Source: Diogma glabrata (taxonomy: Eukaryota; Arthropoda; Insecta; Diptera; Cylindrotomidae). From it: 64,000 nt of DNA. Location: assembly GCA_963693315.1 (NCBI GenBank), contig OY856186.1, forward strand, positions 379,719,269-379,783,268, in the 5' to 3' direction. The stretch's first letter is position 1, and the number at the start of each line of letters is the position of its first letter. Shown one piece after another: positions 46,938-57,038 of this stretch. A program made the position numbers and the translations under genes. The notes under the pieces are model-generated. The model did no database searches. It saw only the letters and a list, made by a program, of their open reading frames with translations, and had not been told where the DNA came from.

Positions 46938-48818
46938 TTAGATATTGATAAATATATCAAATTTTTGTTTAATTTCAATAATTCTATTAGTAAGTTTAAC
47001 GTTATCTTCTATTTTATAGATATACAACTGTATAAATTTATAAAAACTTACTAATAATGTACCGTATTTGATATTAAATACAAAGTGTGATTTATATAAT
47101 AGATCCAAGCATTTGGTAAACGAGAAATCCACTGGTAAATTTATCAAATTATCATCCAAAAAAATGAAAAATTGCGAGATAGCTTTTTTATTTGACCCTA
47201 CAGCTACTATATGTGGATATTTGCCACAGTTGTCGTCTTGATATAGTGATTTGTCAAAGTTAACCTGAAAATGTAACTATTGTAACTTTTGATTTGCAAA
47301 ACAAATTTTTTATTTAATAAAAAATTTTACCTCTTGGAACACAATTATTGAATTAATTGCCTGTTCATATGTTGATTTACCGCCCTTTTTTCCTAGGTTT
47401 GATGATGGCAACAGTTTAAGGAACTTTAATAAAACCTGTATTGAATGCATCCAATCTGAAATAGGGATATTTTGTACACAATGGTTATTAAAAGATTCAT
47501 AACAAGTTTATTTAACAATTTACCACTATTATTTGTGCAAGGTAAACCACATGAGTCTAATACACTGTCTATGTGCTGTTCATATATAGGCCAGTTTATA
47601 AAAAAGTTGTCGTCATGCGCAGGATATCCCAGTTTAAAATCATATAAAATCTAAAATTTTAAGAATTTATTATAAAATTATATTTAACGTAATTTAATAT
47701 AATGTTTACCAACTCAACGGATTCAATGAAAAATTGAAAGTCTGTATTTAAAGTAGCATTTTGATTCACAATTAAATCCCTTCTATACTTAAATGTGAAT
47801 TCTAATTTAGATAAAATTTCTTTTAGTTGTGATTTGTGATCCGCGTGTTTTAAAAATTCTATACATTCCAAAATCTCTTTATTCTCCGTTACCTCAGTGC
47901 CAGTTTGATTTTGTAGATTTTTTTCGGGCTTATAATGAGTTAACTTTCTCCTTTTAGCGTTGTTATTTTTTAATTTTGATATTAAGTAACCTGGAGTCGA
48001 ACTTCCAGGATTATAAAATAAATCCTAAAATAATATTAATTTTTATAACAGTTAAATTTAATGATCCCTATTTAAGTTACTATTCCTCCTATTTTGCTAT
48101 TGCTGGTTTTATATGAAGGAAACAATTCAATTGCAGCGTTTGCAACAGCAATTTTAGCAGATCTGTCGAGTTGATTTTCAAATTTTTGCTCAGCAAATTT
48201 AACAATCAAAGAAACCATTGACCTACGGTTACAATCACTAAGGGTATTTTTTTCTGCATATTCGTCTAAAATATGTTTGCCTTCATGATTTTCAAAAAAT
48301 ATTCTTAGAATCTGTAAATAAGAAATACTATTAAGTTTATTTTAATATTACGATGTAAGACGTTGAAACTAGCACACTTCTTTTGTAACAACGAAATCAT
48401 AATTACGACGTAATTCGGCGTGAGCGTTGTTAACCGAAGTTGACGGTATGCAGCATTGCAGACTGTTCCAGATTCTATGTTAGTTTCTGCTAATAAATTG
48501 TCATAAATACATTAGAATATATAATGTACTTGAATCTAAATATGAATCTAATTTACCCTTATTATGAATTTTTAAACAAAAATAACTACACCATGTGTAT
48601 TGTTGTACAACATCTAAAAGATCGTCTGCTTCTATTGGAATTTTATTCTGATCTTCAAACTTATAGTTGTTGAAATTAGATGTTGCATCAGGAAAATTAA
48701 AATTTGAGAGAACTAAATTGAACAAAAGTGAAAAATATATAACATGTATGTACAAATTGAGGACATTTGCAGCGAAAGGGAGCCAGATACAAACTTTAGT
48801 CATTGGTCTTTTTTTCAT
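46938..48818 (-). CDS. CACTA-like accessory gene 2, multi-exon
   Basis: Exons inferred from frame plus GT-AG sites on the minus strand: about 48818-48501 (start MKKRPMTK uncertain), 48311-48081, 48024-47710, 47650-47524, 47455-47331, 47264-46938. The joins preserve frame. For example SVEL joins ILYDFKLGYPAHDDNFF, TNNS joins WMHSIQVLL through a shared Asp codon, and IIVFQE joins VNFDKSLYQDDNCG. The end of the product (LLYKSHFVFNIKYGTLLVSF) resembles the accessory protein that I recall beside this transposase type. The role is probably DNA binding or transposition support; unproven. It lies 80 bp upstream of gene 1 in the same orientation. The join between the first two exons is the weakest. 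Confidence 0.55.
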
Positions 48819-49460
48819 CTATAATATGAACAATGATCATTGATCAGTTCTATCGATTGATGAATGCAACTTTGCATGTTTAGAAATTTGGACTAGCCTC
48901 CTTTTTGCTGAAAGGTCTTCAATTGCCCTTAAATTATTTTATATTGTACCACAAATTATTAAATCTTCCATGGTTAAAAAATCTTCGTTTAAAAAACTCT
49001 GGATTTTGATACGTTTTGTTATATTTTCGAAATCCACAATTAAATATCGTGAGCACATGTTTCTGTTAGTAATATAATATGAATATCTTTTAAAACTAAA
49101 ACTACCGTTATAAAACTATACTTACGTTACGGTTGTAGAATAAGTTAACTATTACTAACACTTTTTTTAAATTAACACTTAACTTCACTTAACAGAACTA
49201 TTTATTAAAGAAATTTGCTAATTAATTTAACTTAAAAATTTTAATGAACACACATTTGCACTTCAAAAGTCGTAGGTGAAATGATTTCTAAAACCGTTGA
49301 AAATATAATGTACAAGAAAGAATATCCAAAAATTGTATTCTTCTTTCGGACTAAATTTTATTCCGAAAAGTTTAAAATTTATCCTTTTGTATATTTTGAT
49401 ACAAAATTTTTTTCATGTGCAAAAGGTTTTAAACTTTTAGGAATAAATTTTAGTCGAAAA

Positions 49461-49464
49461 AAAC
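49461..49464. repeat. TSD AAAC, left
   Basis: Four-base duplication AAAC directly outside the left LTR, identical to 55670-55673. Confidence 0.9.
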
Positions 49465-49931
49465 TGATGTTTGAAGGTTATTAGTAGTTACTACTGCGGG
49501 TACAGGTCGATGACACAAATGTATAACTCAAATAGTTTAGGTATAGTTATTAGGATAATCCTATATATATTCACAATTATGTTATATACACAGTTTTTAA
49601 AATACAAATTGTAATTAACTTTGAACTTAATTATGCAAATTTAAATAAAGTATTTTAACAGTATTAAACTTTTAAATATAAGAGAGGAAAGTTAATGATC
49701 ACATGTAGAGTGTTCGATAACGAGTGATTTTATTAATTCTTTTATCCGATCGGAAACCAAAATTTGTCAAAAAAATACCTTGAACTAAAATTGAATTTTT
49801 TTCGAGGTTTGGTTATTTATTTTCGAATCAATTAATTAATAAATTAATTGATCGTTTCAATACAGGCAAAATAGGTGATCGTTAAGTTTGTAGAGATTAA
49901 ATATTTAGGTTTAAATATATTAACCTCTACA
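49465..49931 (-). repeat. 3' LTR (467 bp), lacks TATA segment
   Basis: Same sequence as 55173-55669 except that ~36 bp of the other LTR (ACGGCGCTGTAAC to TAGAGTTA) are replaced here by TCAATA. The missing part contains TATATAAAAG. Confidence 0.92.
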
Positions 49932-49960
49932 GTACCCCGCTCGTAGATGAAAACCCCCGC

Positions 49961-51955
49961 TTAATTTGCTGTTCGTTCGAAGTGAACAGCCTTGTGTGTT
50001 CGAGAAGCTGGTGAACGATCAGCTGAACACAAGATACCATACGCTGGCATCAATCTGTCGATCGATACAGATTGTTGTTTGCCTTTAATCTCGATGACGA
50101 ACTGTTTACGGAGACGTCGTATGATTCTGAATGGGCCTTCATATGGGGTTTGTAAACCTGTGCGTATCCTATCAACCCTAACGAAAACGTAGTCGCAGTT
50201 TTCTAGCGACTTTGGAACAAATATGTCGTTTTGTTTAGTTTGTCGTGTAGCTGTTGGAATTAAATTGTGCATTGTATTTCGAAGTTGATCAATGACTGTA
50301 TCATGAGTAGGCAGCTGTGAAAGAGGATTTTCAACGAAGAGCTCACCGGGCAGTTTCAGTGTTTGTCCGTAGACAAGTTCTGCGGGTGAGCACTTCAGAT
50401 CTTCTTTCACTGTGGCTCGAATACCTAGAAGAATTATTGGTATTTCGGAGCTCCACTGAGTAGTGTTGCCTCTGGCCATAAGAGCAGCTTTAAGTTGTCG
50501 ATGAAAACGTTCTACCATTCCATTCGCTTGTGGATGGTAGGCAGTTGTACGTATCCGATGTGAGCCCAAAAGTTTCGTTAATTCGGAGAATAGTTTTGAC
50601 TCGAATTGTGTTCCCTGATCAGTTGTGATGTGCAGTGGAACACCGAATCGTGATACGTAATTGTTGACAAATGTCGTGGCTATGGTAGCAGCAGACATGT
50701 CAGACATAGTATAAGCTTCTGGCCATCGAGTGAATCGATCAACGCAAGTTAGAATATATGAACATCCATTAGAAGGAGGAAGTGGACCTACGATATCTAT
50801 ATGGATATGTTCGAAACGAGATTGTGGAATTTCGAATTGTCCCGTAGGACTTTTTGTATGCCGTTGGACCTTAGAGCGTTGGCAAGATAGACAAGATTTT
50901 GTCCAGTGATTAATATCTTTATTAATACTGGGCCAAAAATATCGAGCTGTAATCAATTTACGTGTACCGTTAACACCAGGATGTGACAAGTTGTGTAAAG
51001 TGTTGAAGATTGTTTTACGTAATGGTTCTGCGATGTATGGGCGATTGTTACCCGTTGATGTTTCGCAGACTATTTCGAATCCTGGAAGTTTAAAAAGCTC
51101 TAGTTTCATTGATGAACTAGCGTGACATACGGAACCAGAAAATAAATTCTGAAGTTCTAAGTCTGCTTTTTGTGCAGCGATGATAGCATCGTAGTTGAAG
51201 TGAGTCTCAACTGATGCAGTTTCGTTGTCGGATGCACGAGATAATGCATCCGCGACTGTGTTGTCTTTATCTTGCACATGCTGGATATCAGTAGTAAATT
51301 GACTAATAAAATCTAAATGGCGAGATTGCCTTGGATTTCGTTCCGTTTTAGATTGTATTGCACGAGTGAGAGGCTTATGGTCGGTGTAAATTGTGAATTC
51401 GCGACCTTCGACAAAATACCTGAAGTGTTTTATAGCTAGGTAAATTGCGAGAAGCTCTCGATCGAATGCAGAGTATTTAGTTTCAGCGTCAGAAAGTTTC
51501 TTTGAGAAAAATCCCAGTGGTTCCCAACAATCATTATTACGTTGTTGCAACACTGCTCCGACAGCAATGTTCGATGCATCCGTAGTGATACTGTATGCAG
51601 AATCGTTATGTGGATGCACTAACAACGTGATATTGCCCAATTCAGTTTTTAGCTTGGTGAATGCGAGTTGACATTCGTTTGGCCAAGTAAAATTTTTCGG
51701 AGTCTTGGGCTTTTTCAGTAAAGCAGCCAAGTGTGTATGAATTGGGGCAAGTGTTTCAGCTAGTTTCGGTATGAATCGATGATAATAGTTTATCATACCG
51801 ACGAATTGCTGAATACGTTTGATTGACGTTGGTGCTGGGAGTTCCGTAATGGCATTAATTCGTTCTTGAGAAGGCAGAATTCCATTAGGTGTTATCGTGT
51901 GGCTGAGGAATTCAAGAGTGTTTACGCCAAAAACGCATTTTGAGCTCTTTATATG
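49961..51955 (-). CDS. Gypsy Pol C-terminal half: RNase H and integrase
   Basis: In the native frame this continues directly from the RT half (HIK then SSKCVFGVNTLEFL); the apparent Met at 51979 lies inside the 130-bp insert. RT connection and RNase H motifs: SITTDASNIAVGAVLQQ, IYTDHKPL and TVADALSRAS. Integrase zinc finger: HNLSHPGVNG then CLSCQRSK. DDE core: HIDIVGPLP, TDQGTQFES and NGMVERFHRQ. The frame is free of stops to 49961, 30 bp before the 3' LTR. The catalytic residues all appear present, so this half could be functional if joined to RT. Confidence 0.9.
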   Translation of the reverse strand, partial: HIKSSKCVFGVNTLEFLSHTITPNGILPSQERINAITELPAPTSIKRIQQFVGMINYYHRFIPKLAETLAPIHTHLAALLKKPKTPKNFTWPNECQLAFTKLKTELGNITLLVHPHNDSAYSITTDASNIAVGAVLQQRNNDCWEPLGFFSKKLSDAETKYSAFDRELLAIYLAIKHFRYFVEGREFTIYTDHKPLTRAIQSKTERNPRQSRHLDFISQFTTDIQHVQDKDNTVADALSRASDNETASVETHFNYDAIIAAQKADLELQNLFSGSVCHASSSMKLELFKLPGFEIVCETSTGNNRPYIAEPLRKTIFNTLHNLSHPGVNGTRKLITARYFWPSINKDINHWTKSCLSCQRSKVQRHTKSPTGQFEIPQSRFEHIHIDIVGPLPPSNGCSYILTCVDRFTRWPEAYTMSDMSAATIATTFVNNYVSRFGVPLHITTDQGTQFESKLFSELTKLLGSHRIRTTAYHPQANGMVERFHRQLKAALMARGNTTQWSSEIPIILLGIRATVKEDLKCSPAELVYGQTLKLPGELFVENPLSQLPTHDTVIDQLRNTMHNLIPTATRQTKQNDIFVPKSLENCDYVFVRVDRIRTGLQTPYEGPFRIIRRLRKQFVIEIKGKQQSVSIDRLMPAYGILCSADRSPASRTHKAVHFERTAN

Positions 51956-52094
51956 CTTGATAAATATAAAAAATTTCACTGATGATAGATATATATATCT
52001 GAAACCGGTCTGATTTTTATATTTTATAAAAGTTGTTAGAAAAATAAAACATTTTTATTAAATCAACAAATTTAATAATTATTTACTTTATATG
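51947..52094 (+). mobile_element. 130-bp insert with hammerhead ribozyme, 9-bp TSD, inside gypsy pol
   Basis: CTTTATATG occurs at 51947-51955 and again at 52086-52094. Removing one copy plus 51956-52085 restores the gypsy pol frame exactly (GVHIK to SSKCVF). The insert is AT-rich, starts CTTGATAAATATAAAAAATT and ends AATTATTTA; its first third is a hammerhead ribozyme core. The short size, duplicated target and ribozyme fit a 5'-truncated Penelope-like element end or a small ribozyme-bearing retroelement (retrozyme). Direct evidence: duplication and motif. Inference: element type. Confidence 0.85.
51962..52024 (+). ncRNA. Hammerhead ribozyme (Penelope-type core)
   Basis: CTGATGA (51979-51985) is followed by stem II AGATA/TATCT with a 4-nt loop (51987-52000), GAAA (52001-52004), a self-complementary minimal stem III CCGG (52005-52008) and the cleavage dinucleotide UC (52009-52010). 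Stem I is formed by TCA (51976-51978) with TGA (52011-52013). After a 3-nt internal loop, 51962-51972 pairs with 52014-52024 (11 bp, all A-U). An extra U follows GATGA. The expected cleavage is after C52010. The tiny CCGG stem III is characteristic of ribozymes in Penelope-like elements, which are thought to work best as dimers. Confidence 0.8.
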
Positions 52095-53261
52095 AACACC
52101 AAACTCGCTAAGTTTCTGGAAGAGTTGTTCCAGATGAAGTTTGTGTTGTTCCTCATTTTTCGATGCCACTAAGATATCGTCGATGTAGACGAATACGAAG
52201 TCTAAATCTCGAACGATTTCATTTATGAAACGCTGAAACGTTTGTGCAGCATTACGTAAACCGAATGGCATTCGAGTGAATTCAAAGAGGCCAAATGGAG
52301 TGGTAATTGCCGTTTTGTGTATATCTTCATTCGCGACAGGAATGAGATGATAGGCTCTAACAAGGTCAATTTTAGAGAAAATTTTGCAAGCATACAAATT
52401 CATCGAAAAATTTTGTATGTGCGGTATCGGATAGCGATCAGGAATCGTGACCGCGTTTAACCTGCGATAATCTCCACATGGTCTCCAGTCGAGATCTTTC
52501 TTTCGAACCATGTGAAGCGGACAAGATACAGAAGAAGAAGAAATGCGACAAATTCCAAGTTCAACCATATGTTGAAATTCTGTGAACGCAGCTTTTTGAC
52601 GAATTGGATCTAGTCTGCGTGGTCTTGACACATGCAAGTGACCGGTGGTAACAATATGATGTACCACGTTATGTTTGACCGGTAAGTTGTAGTTCGGCTC
52701 TGCTGTTAGGGAAGGAAACTTCTTTAGTAGCAGGCCGTAATCGTTGTCGATCGTATAATGGATGGGTGTTGGCGTATCAACACTAACCATTGTGGCATGG
52801 ATTGACAGCTGGGTAGCTGTATCAATCAGCCGTTTTCGTTTCAGATCGACTAAAAGGCCAAATTTACTTAAAAAATCAGCGCCAATGATCGGACGATTCA
52901 CTTGCGCTAGTACGAAAGCGTGTGTGAATGTTCGTTTTAATCCGATGTCTACCTGTAGGAGTTTTGTTCCGTAGGTATTTATTGTTGAGCCATTGGCAGC
53001 TGATAAAACTAGATCCGTCGATTTAGGGCTATTTGTTATTAATCGATTGTTATTGACTGGGAGCACCGAAAGGTCTGCTCCAGTATCAATTAGAAAGGTC
53101 TGCCGATTCAATCTGTCGTGTATGAATAGACGGCTGGACTGTTTGGTGTCGACTACAGCCGTCTCGACCTCGATATTTACCCGTTTTTTTGATTGGTTTT
53201 TTGATCTATCTCCATAACAGTTTTGGATTGTGATTGTCCAAACGTGCATGGGGCTCTGCAC
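52083..53261 (-). CDS. Gypsy Pol N-terminal half: protease and reverse transcriptase
   Basis: The frame overlaps the end of gag by ~85 nt in a different frame, so Pol is presumably made by ribosomal frameshifting and the Met at 53261 is not necessarily used. Aspartic protease: [13 protein letters not shown] (Asp59). [37 protein letters not shown], and the catalytic YIDD (residues 359-362, [10 protein letters not shown]). The frame stops at 52083 because of the 130-bp insert, three residues after the RT thumb start (SEFGVHIK). Without the insert it would continue into RNase H. Confidence 0.92.
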   Translation of the reverse strand: MQSPMHVWTITIQNCYGDRSKNQSKKRVNIEVETAVVDTKQSSRLFIHDRLNRQTFLIDTGADLSVLPVNNNRLITNSPKSTDLVLSAANGSTINTYGTKLLQVDIGLKRTFTHAFVLAQVNRPIIGADFLSKFGLLVDLKRKRLIDTATQLSIHATMVSVDTPTPIHYTIDNDYGLLLKKFPSLTAEPNYNLPVKHNVVHHIVTTGHLHVSRPRRLDPIRQKAAFTEFQHMVELGICRISSSSVSCPLHMVRKKDLDWRPCGDYRRLNAVTIPDRYPIPHIQNFSMNLYACKIFSKIDLVRAYHLIPVANEDIHKTAITTPFGLFEFTRMPFGLRNAAQTFQRFINEIVRDLDFVFVYIDDILVASKNEEQHKLHLEQLFQKLSEFGVHIK

Positions 53262-54116
53262 TTACGGGCTTCCGATCCAAAGGTTTGGTGGTAGTAACAC
53301 GGACCAGTTCTATTTCTCGAGATACTTCGTGATCTCGACCGTGGTCGAAATCGGGCTGGTGATCTGCCACGAAATTCAGCACCAGAAGGAAAGTATCGAC
53401 TCCTTGAAGATGATTGGCGCAACCTTGTAAGTTGTTCTAGTTGTTTTTCAATCCTAATTAAACGCTCTTCAAATGTTGCTTGATTTGAAGATGGTGTTTG
53501 GTTGTTAGAGCGCATTGTTGAACGGGATGGTCGAACTTCGTGCACTTGGTTTTCAACTGTGCGGAGGGCCATCGCTTCGAACATTTTGTCCGCCATCTTT
53601 GCCATCGCTTCTGTTGTCGTTGTTTCCGAGAGAGCCGCCAATGGAATTCGGATGAATTTCGGATTCTGGCAGTTTACGCACCCAGAGTGATCGTATAATT
53701 TTTTCCGCAAAATTGGATCCGGCCAATTGTTTGATGAGACGCAGTGCCTCTGAAGGTGTTTGGTCACCGAGCTGTTGACCACGAAGGAGTGTTTCCAGGC
53801 GTCTCTCATCAGAAGGTGTTAATCGCTCTAACAATGTTTGTTTAAGCGCTTCATATTTATTATTCTCCGGCGGTGAAACCATGACATCTGAAATCATTTC
53901 ACATAGCTCAGGAGTTAGCGCCTGTAGTACGTGGAGATACTTTTGTTTATCCGATTTTACATTTTGGATCTCGAACGTCGTTTCCGCAACCTGAAACCAG
54001 GTTTGTGGTTGCCGTGCCCATAATGGCTGTAGTTTTGTTAGGGACGAGACACCGAGTTCTAATGGGGCCTCTGGTTTTTTTTCTTGAGCCGGGCTCATGT
54101 TTTCGTCGTCCAACAT
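53177..54116 (-). pseudogene. Gypsy gag with one frameshift
   Basis: The N-terminal part, 54116 to about 53655, begins MLDDENMSPAQ and has a capsid-like fold (FQVAETTFEIQNVKSDKQKY, LLRGQQLGDQTPSEALRL, SLWVRKLPES). A single-base indel near 53655-53670 moves the rest into the frame ending at 53177: AALSETTTTEAMAKMADKMF, a coiled-coil-like region, an Arg/Ser-rich stretch, and a CHCC knuckle ([18 protein letters not shown]). Both frames read through the junction, so the indel is hard to place. It would form the particle and package RNA. The frameshift could also be a sequencing error. Confidence 0.88.
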
Positions 54117-55152
54117 TTTGTAATCGTGTTAAAACAATTAAATTGTAAAAATATTTTTAACAAAGATTGATTGCCGTTTAAACGAGAATTGAATTGATTT
54201 TTTTAAAACCGATTGCACTGTTAAAAAGAATAAATTGTAAAAGAAAATGGTTAATGGTATCTTTACTAAAACCACCGCGGTTTTAGTTAACGCGCGTTAC
54301 CGTGCGATTATTAGCTTTCCTTATGAATTATAATTTTTAAGAATATGTATACTTGCATATGTATATAATATATTATTCGTTTTATATTTGGTTATTATAA
54401 CAAGAGTAAATGATTTTGCAATTCCAAAGCAAAAAAATAAAATCAAAATCAAAAACGATAATAATAATAATAATCAATAAAGACAAAAGAAATGAAAAAT
54501 TAAATTTAAATTTGAAATGAGATAAAAATATTGAATGAATTTCAAAAAAATTAAAATTAAATAAATTCAAAAAAAAAATTTCTATTGTATGTATATTATA
54601 GTAATAAAAAAATAAATATCTGTTTTAATTGCTGGTCCAACGGTGTATGATAAATGATAGCGGCAATTATCAAGACAATAAAAATCCAATAATTAAAATA
54701 TCTCTTCGATGATTTCTTTGAATGCTTGATGATTTGGTTGTTTTTAAATAAGTTTTTGATTTTATGTATTTGATGTAGGATAAATTCTTCTTTATTTAAA
54801 AGATGAACAAAAAGAACTGAATGATGAATGTGACGAATATTTGTTTCAAAATAAATCCTTTTTATTAAATACAAAATGTTGATGATGCAAAATATTCGTT
54901 TAAGAAAAATAATGATTTATCTTGAATGTTTTTTTCTTCAATAACTTTTCGTATTTTAATATTTGCTGTTGTTGTTATGCACTTTTGTATTTTACATGTG
55001 GTTATGCGAAAAACAGCGAAAGAAACAAATGTTATTAACACGATATATATTTGTATCAATTTTATGCAGCGCTACGTACCTTTTAACCTGGCACAAGAAT
55101 GTGCCAGGCTGTCCAATAACTGTGCTTGAATATTCTGCTATTCACGGTAAAA
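54117..55152 (-). other. Gypsy untranslated leader
   Basis: About 1 kb of AT-rich sequence between primer site and gag, unusually long for gypsy. It includes an (ATA)n stretch (54457-54474) and a CTAAAACC / GGTTTTAG hairpin near 54267-54287. No convincing ORF. Confidence 0.6.
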
Positions 55153-55172
55153 ACCGTCACCGGAGTCACCAA
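55153..55172 (-). promoter_or_regulatory. Primer binding site, tRNA-Trp-like
   Basis: Directly inside the 5' LTR the minus strand reads TTGGTGACTCCGGTGACGG, close to TGGTGACCCCGACGTG, the complement of the tRNA-Trp 3' end used by CsRn1-type elements. Confidence 0.65.
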
Positions 55173-55669
55173 TGATGTTTGAAGGTTATTAGTAGTTACT
55201 ACTGCGGGTACAGGTCGATGACACAAATGTATAACTCAAATAGTTTAGGTATAGTTATTAGGATAATCCTATATATATTCACAATTATGTTATATACACA
55301 GTTTTTAAAATACAAATTGTAATTAACTTTGAACTTAATTATGCAAATTTAAATAAAGTATTTTAACAGTATTAAACTTTTAAATATAAGAGAGGAAAGT
55401 TAATGATCACATGTAGAGTGTTCGATAACGAGTGATTTTATTAATTCTTTTATCCGATCGGAAACCAAAATTTGTCAAAAAAATACCTTGAACTAAAATT
55501 GAATTTTTTTCGAGGTTTGGTTATTTATTTTCGAATCAATTAATTAATAAATTAATTGATCGTTACGGCGCTGTAACTTTTATATATTACAGTAGAGTTA
55601 CAGGCAAAATAGGTGATCGTTAAGTTTGTAGAGATTAAATATTTAGGTTTAAATATATTAACCTCTACA
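55173..55669 (-). repeat. 5' LTR (497 bp) with TATA box
   Basis: Ends TG...CA. It contains the promoter-like TATATAAAAG on the minus strand at 55586-55577, inside the segment absent from the 3' LTR. Drives transcription of the element. Confidence 0.92.
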
Positions 55670-55673
55670 AAAC

Positions 55674-56015
55674 TTTATTAGTAATACAAGAAAGAGATGG
55701 TTTAAAATCAAATTAACCATTTAGCTTATTTTATACAAAATTAGATTAAATTTTATTCTTCTAAGCATAATTTAAAACAAAATATTATCTGTTATTTTAA
55801 ATAAAAAATATTTTTGGTAAATGACTAAAATATAAACCGTTTGGAATAAAAATCTGAAATATTGAAGAAATTATTTCAAATAGTTTAATATTTATTCCAA
55901 AAATATATAAATTTTATTTAAACTTCTGTATATATTATCTTTATACCAGATCATGTATTAAAAACTGCTTAAACCTACAAGTGGTTTAAAAATTAGTCTG
56001 TTAATTTTTACCGTG
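55674..56015 (-). mobile_element. CACTA/EnSpm-like transposon, right (5') end
   Basis: Continuation of the element broken at 49464 by the gypsy insertion, rich in the same TTTAAAAT-type subterminal words and ending TTTTTACCGTG. Gene 2 would be transcribed leftward from this end. Confidence 0.65.
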
Positions 56016-57030
56016 GCAGTGATTATGTGTTACAGACCTATTAAATCTTAAATTCTGGTACCAAATCTTCTACCCTTCCTATTATTGATGTTGGTTTAAT
56101 TGATACTGACGCAGCAAGAAAAACCACATTCGTGGAACGCTTTGATTTGAACTCGACTGTTTTGAAAACTCCTGAAAAAAGCAAGTTTTCAGAATTTAAT
56201 ATCACAGAACCTCATTTCAAACTCAAAATTGTGGAAACACTATTAAAGAAGTCAAATATCAACAAAGCCTCAGGTCTGGGCAACATTTCCCCCATTATTC
56301 TAAAATTATTTTTCAAAGAACTTGCATCCAGTCTTACCAAAATTTTCTACAAATCCTATAAATCAGGTATTTTTCGTTCGTGCTGGAAGTTGAACACTGT
56401 CCAAAAAAGAAATCAAATGTGATATTGCAAATTATAGACTAAAAGCCTTTCTCTCAGTTCAGTCTAAAATATATGAGGATTATAATAATACACACATATC
56501 AAAATTTTTAAAAGACATCTGTTTGATATTGCCAATACAAAATTAACAACCGATCTATTGAACTATGTACCCCATCTTTGGAATAGCATATCTGAAAAAG
56601 GTGGTAAAACGTACTTTTCGTATTACACATCTCAAAAGCATTTCATTGAATCATGTGTGCCAATCTAAACAATAAGCTCGTTGCATATTAATATCACACC
56701 GCAGTCGTGCATTCTGATTCATAGCTTTCACCGACCGACCGATACTGATATTTCTTTCAGTATCTATAGATGGCTTTTCTTCTTCTTTTTTCTCTATTTT
56801 TAATTAATATCAACGAACTGTTGACAATCACCAGTAACCCAATAAATAGTTTTGCAGATGATAGTACACTGCACAAGTCATTCTTTCCTATGATCATTAA
56901 AATTGGCCAAATTTTTGTCACGCTGATTAACAATTTTTCTAGGTTTTCGTTTACATTGGCGCGGGGTCGGGGATAAATGTAAACGAGGAGTTAGAAAAAA
57001 TTCCCGATCAACGTATCAAAAATTTGGTCT
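56016..57030 (+). pseudogene. Jockey-like LINE, RT N-terminal part
   Basis: Frames: FVERFDLNSTVLKTPEKSKF, then LLKKSNINKASGLGNISPII (fingers, 56130-56400). After a shift, a YRLKAFLSVQSKIYEDY-like block. Then INELLTITSNPINSFADDST with the FADD catalytic motif (56810-56880). The palm A motif region is scrambled by frameshifts and a likely deletion. Same family as 28390-29215. Interrupted at 57031 by a hAT-like element. Confidence 0.8.
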
Positions 57031-57038
57031 ATTTTAAT
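57031..57038. repeat. TSD ATTTTAAT, left
   Basis: Eight-base target duplication, identical to 58330-58337. Confidence 0.88.

Larger units (their letters stand above)
43658..49464 (-). mobile_element. CACTA/EnSpm-like DNA transposon, left part
   Basis: The terminus CACGGTAAAAAG (43658) is mirrored at 56005-56015 (TTTTTACCGTG). The subterminal regions of both ends are packed with direct and inverted TTTAAAAT / ATTTTAAACC words (43690-44040, 49330-49460, 55680-56000), a hallmark of CACTA elements. It holds two minus-strand genes. The gypsy element at 49465-55669 interrupts it near its right end. The flanking trinucleotides are CCA and GCA, so a 3-bp target duplication is not perfect. Superfamily assignment rests on gene resemblance plus subterminal arrays. 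Confidence 0.65.
49465..55669 (-). mobile_element. Nearly complete CsRn1-type Ty3/gypsy retrotransposon
   Basis: 6.2 kb on the minus strand, LTR to LTR, with TG...CA ends and the 4-bp TSD AAAC. Order: 5' LTR (55669-55173), primer site, ~1-kb leader, gag, pro-RT, [130-bp insert], RNase H-integrase, 3' LTR (49931-49465). The gag zinc knuckle is of the CHCC type (C-x2-H-x9-C-x3-C), and the primer site resembles tRNA-Trp; both point to the CsRn1 clade. As read, the LTRs differ only by one ~30-bp indel, so insertion is very recent. The copy is nevertheless disabled by a gag frameshift and the pol insertion. Confidence 0.92.

Noticed and set aside
51961..51979. Start codon for the RNase H-integrase ORF at 51979
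   Set aside because: That Met lies in the 130-bp insert; the native coding joins RT directly at the duplicated CATATAAAG.
43655..56018. Exact 3-bp target duplication for the CACTA-like element
   Set aside because: Flanks are CCA and GCA, two of three bases alike; not strong enough to claim.
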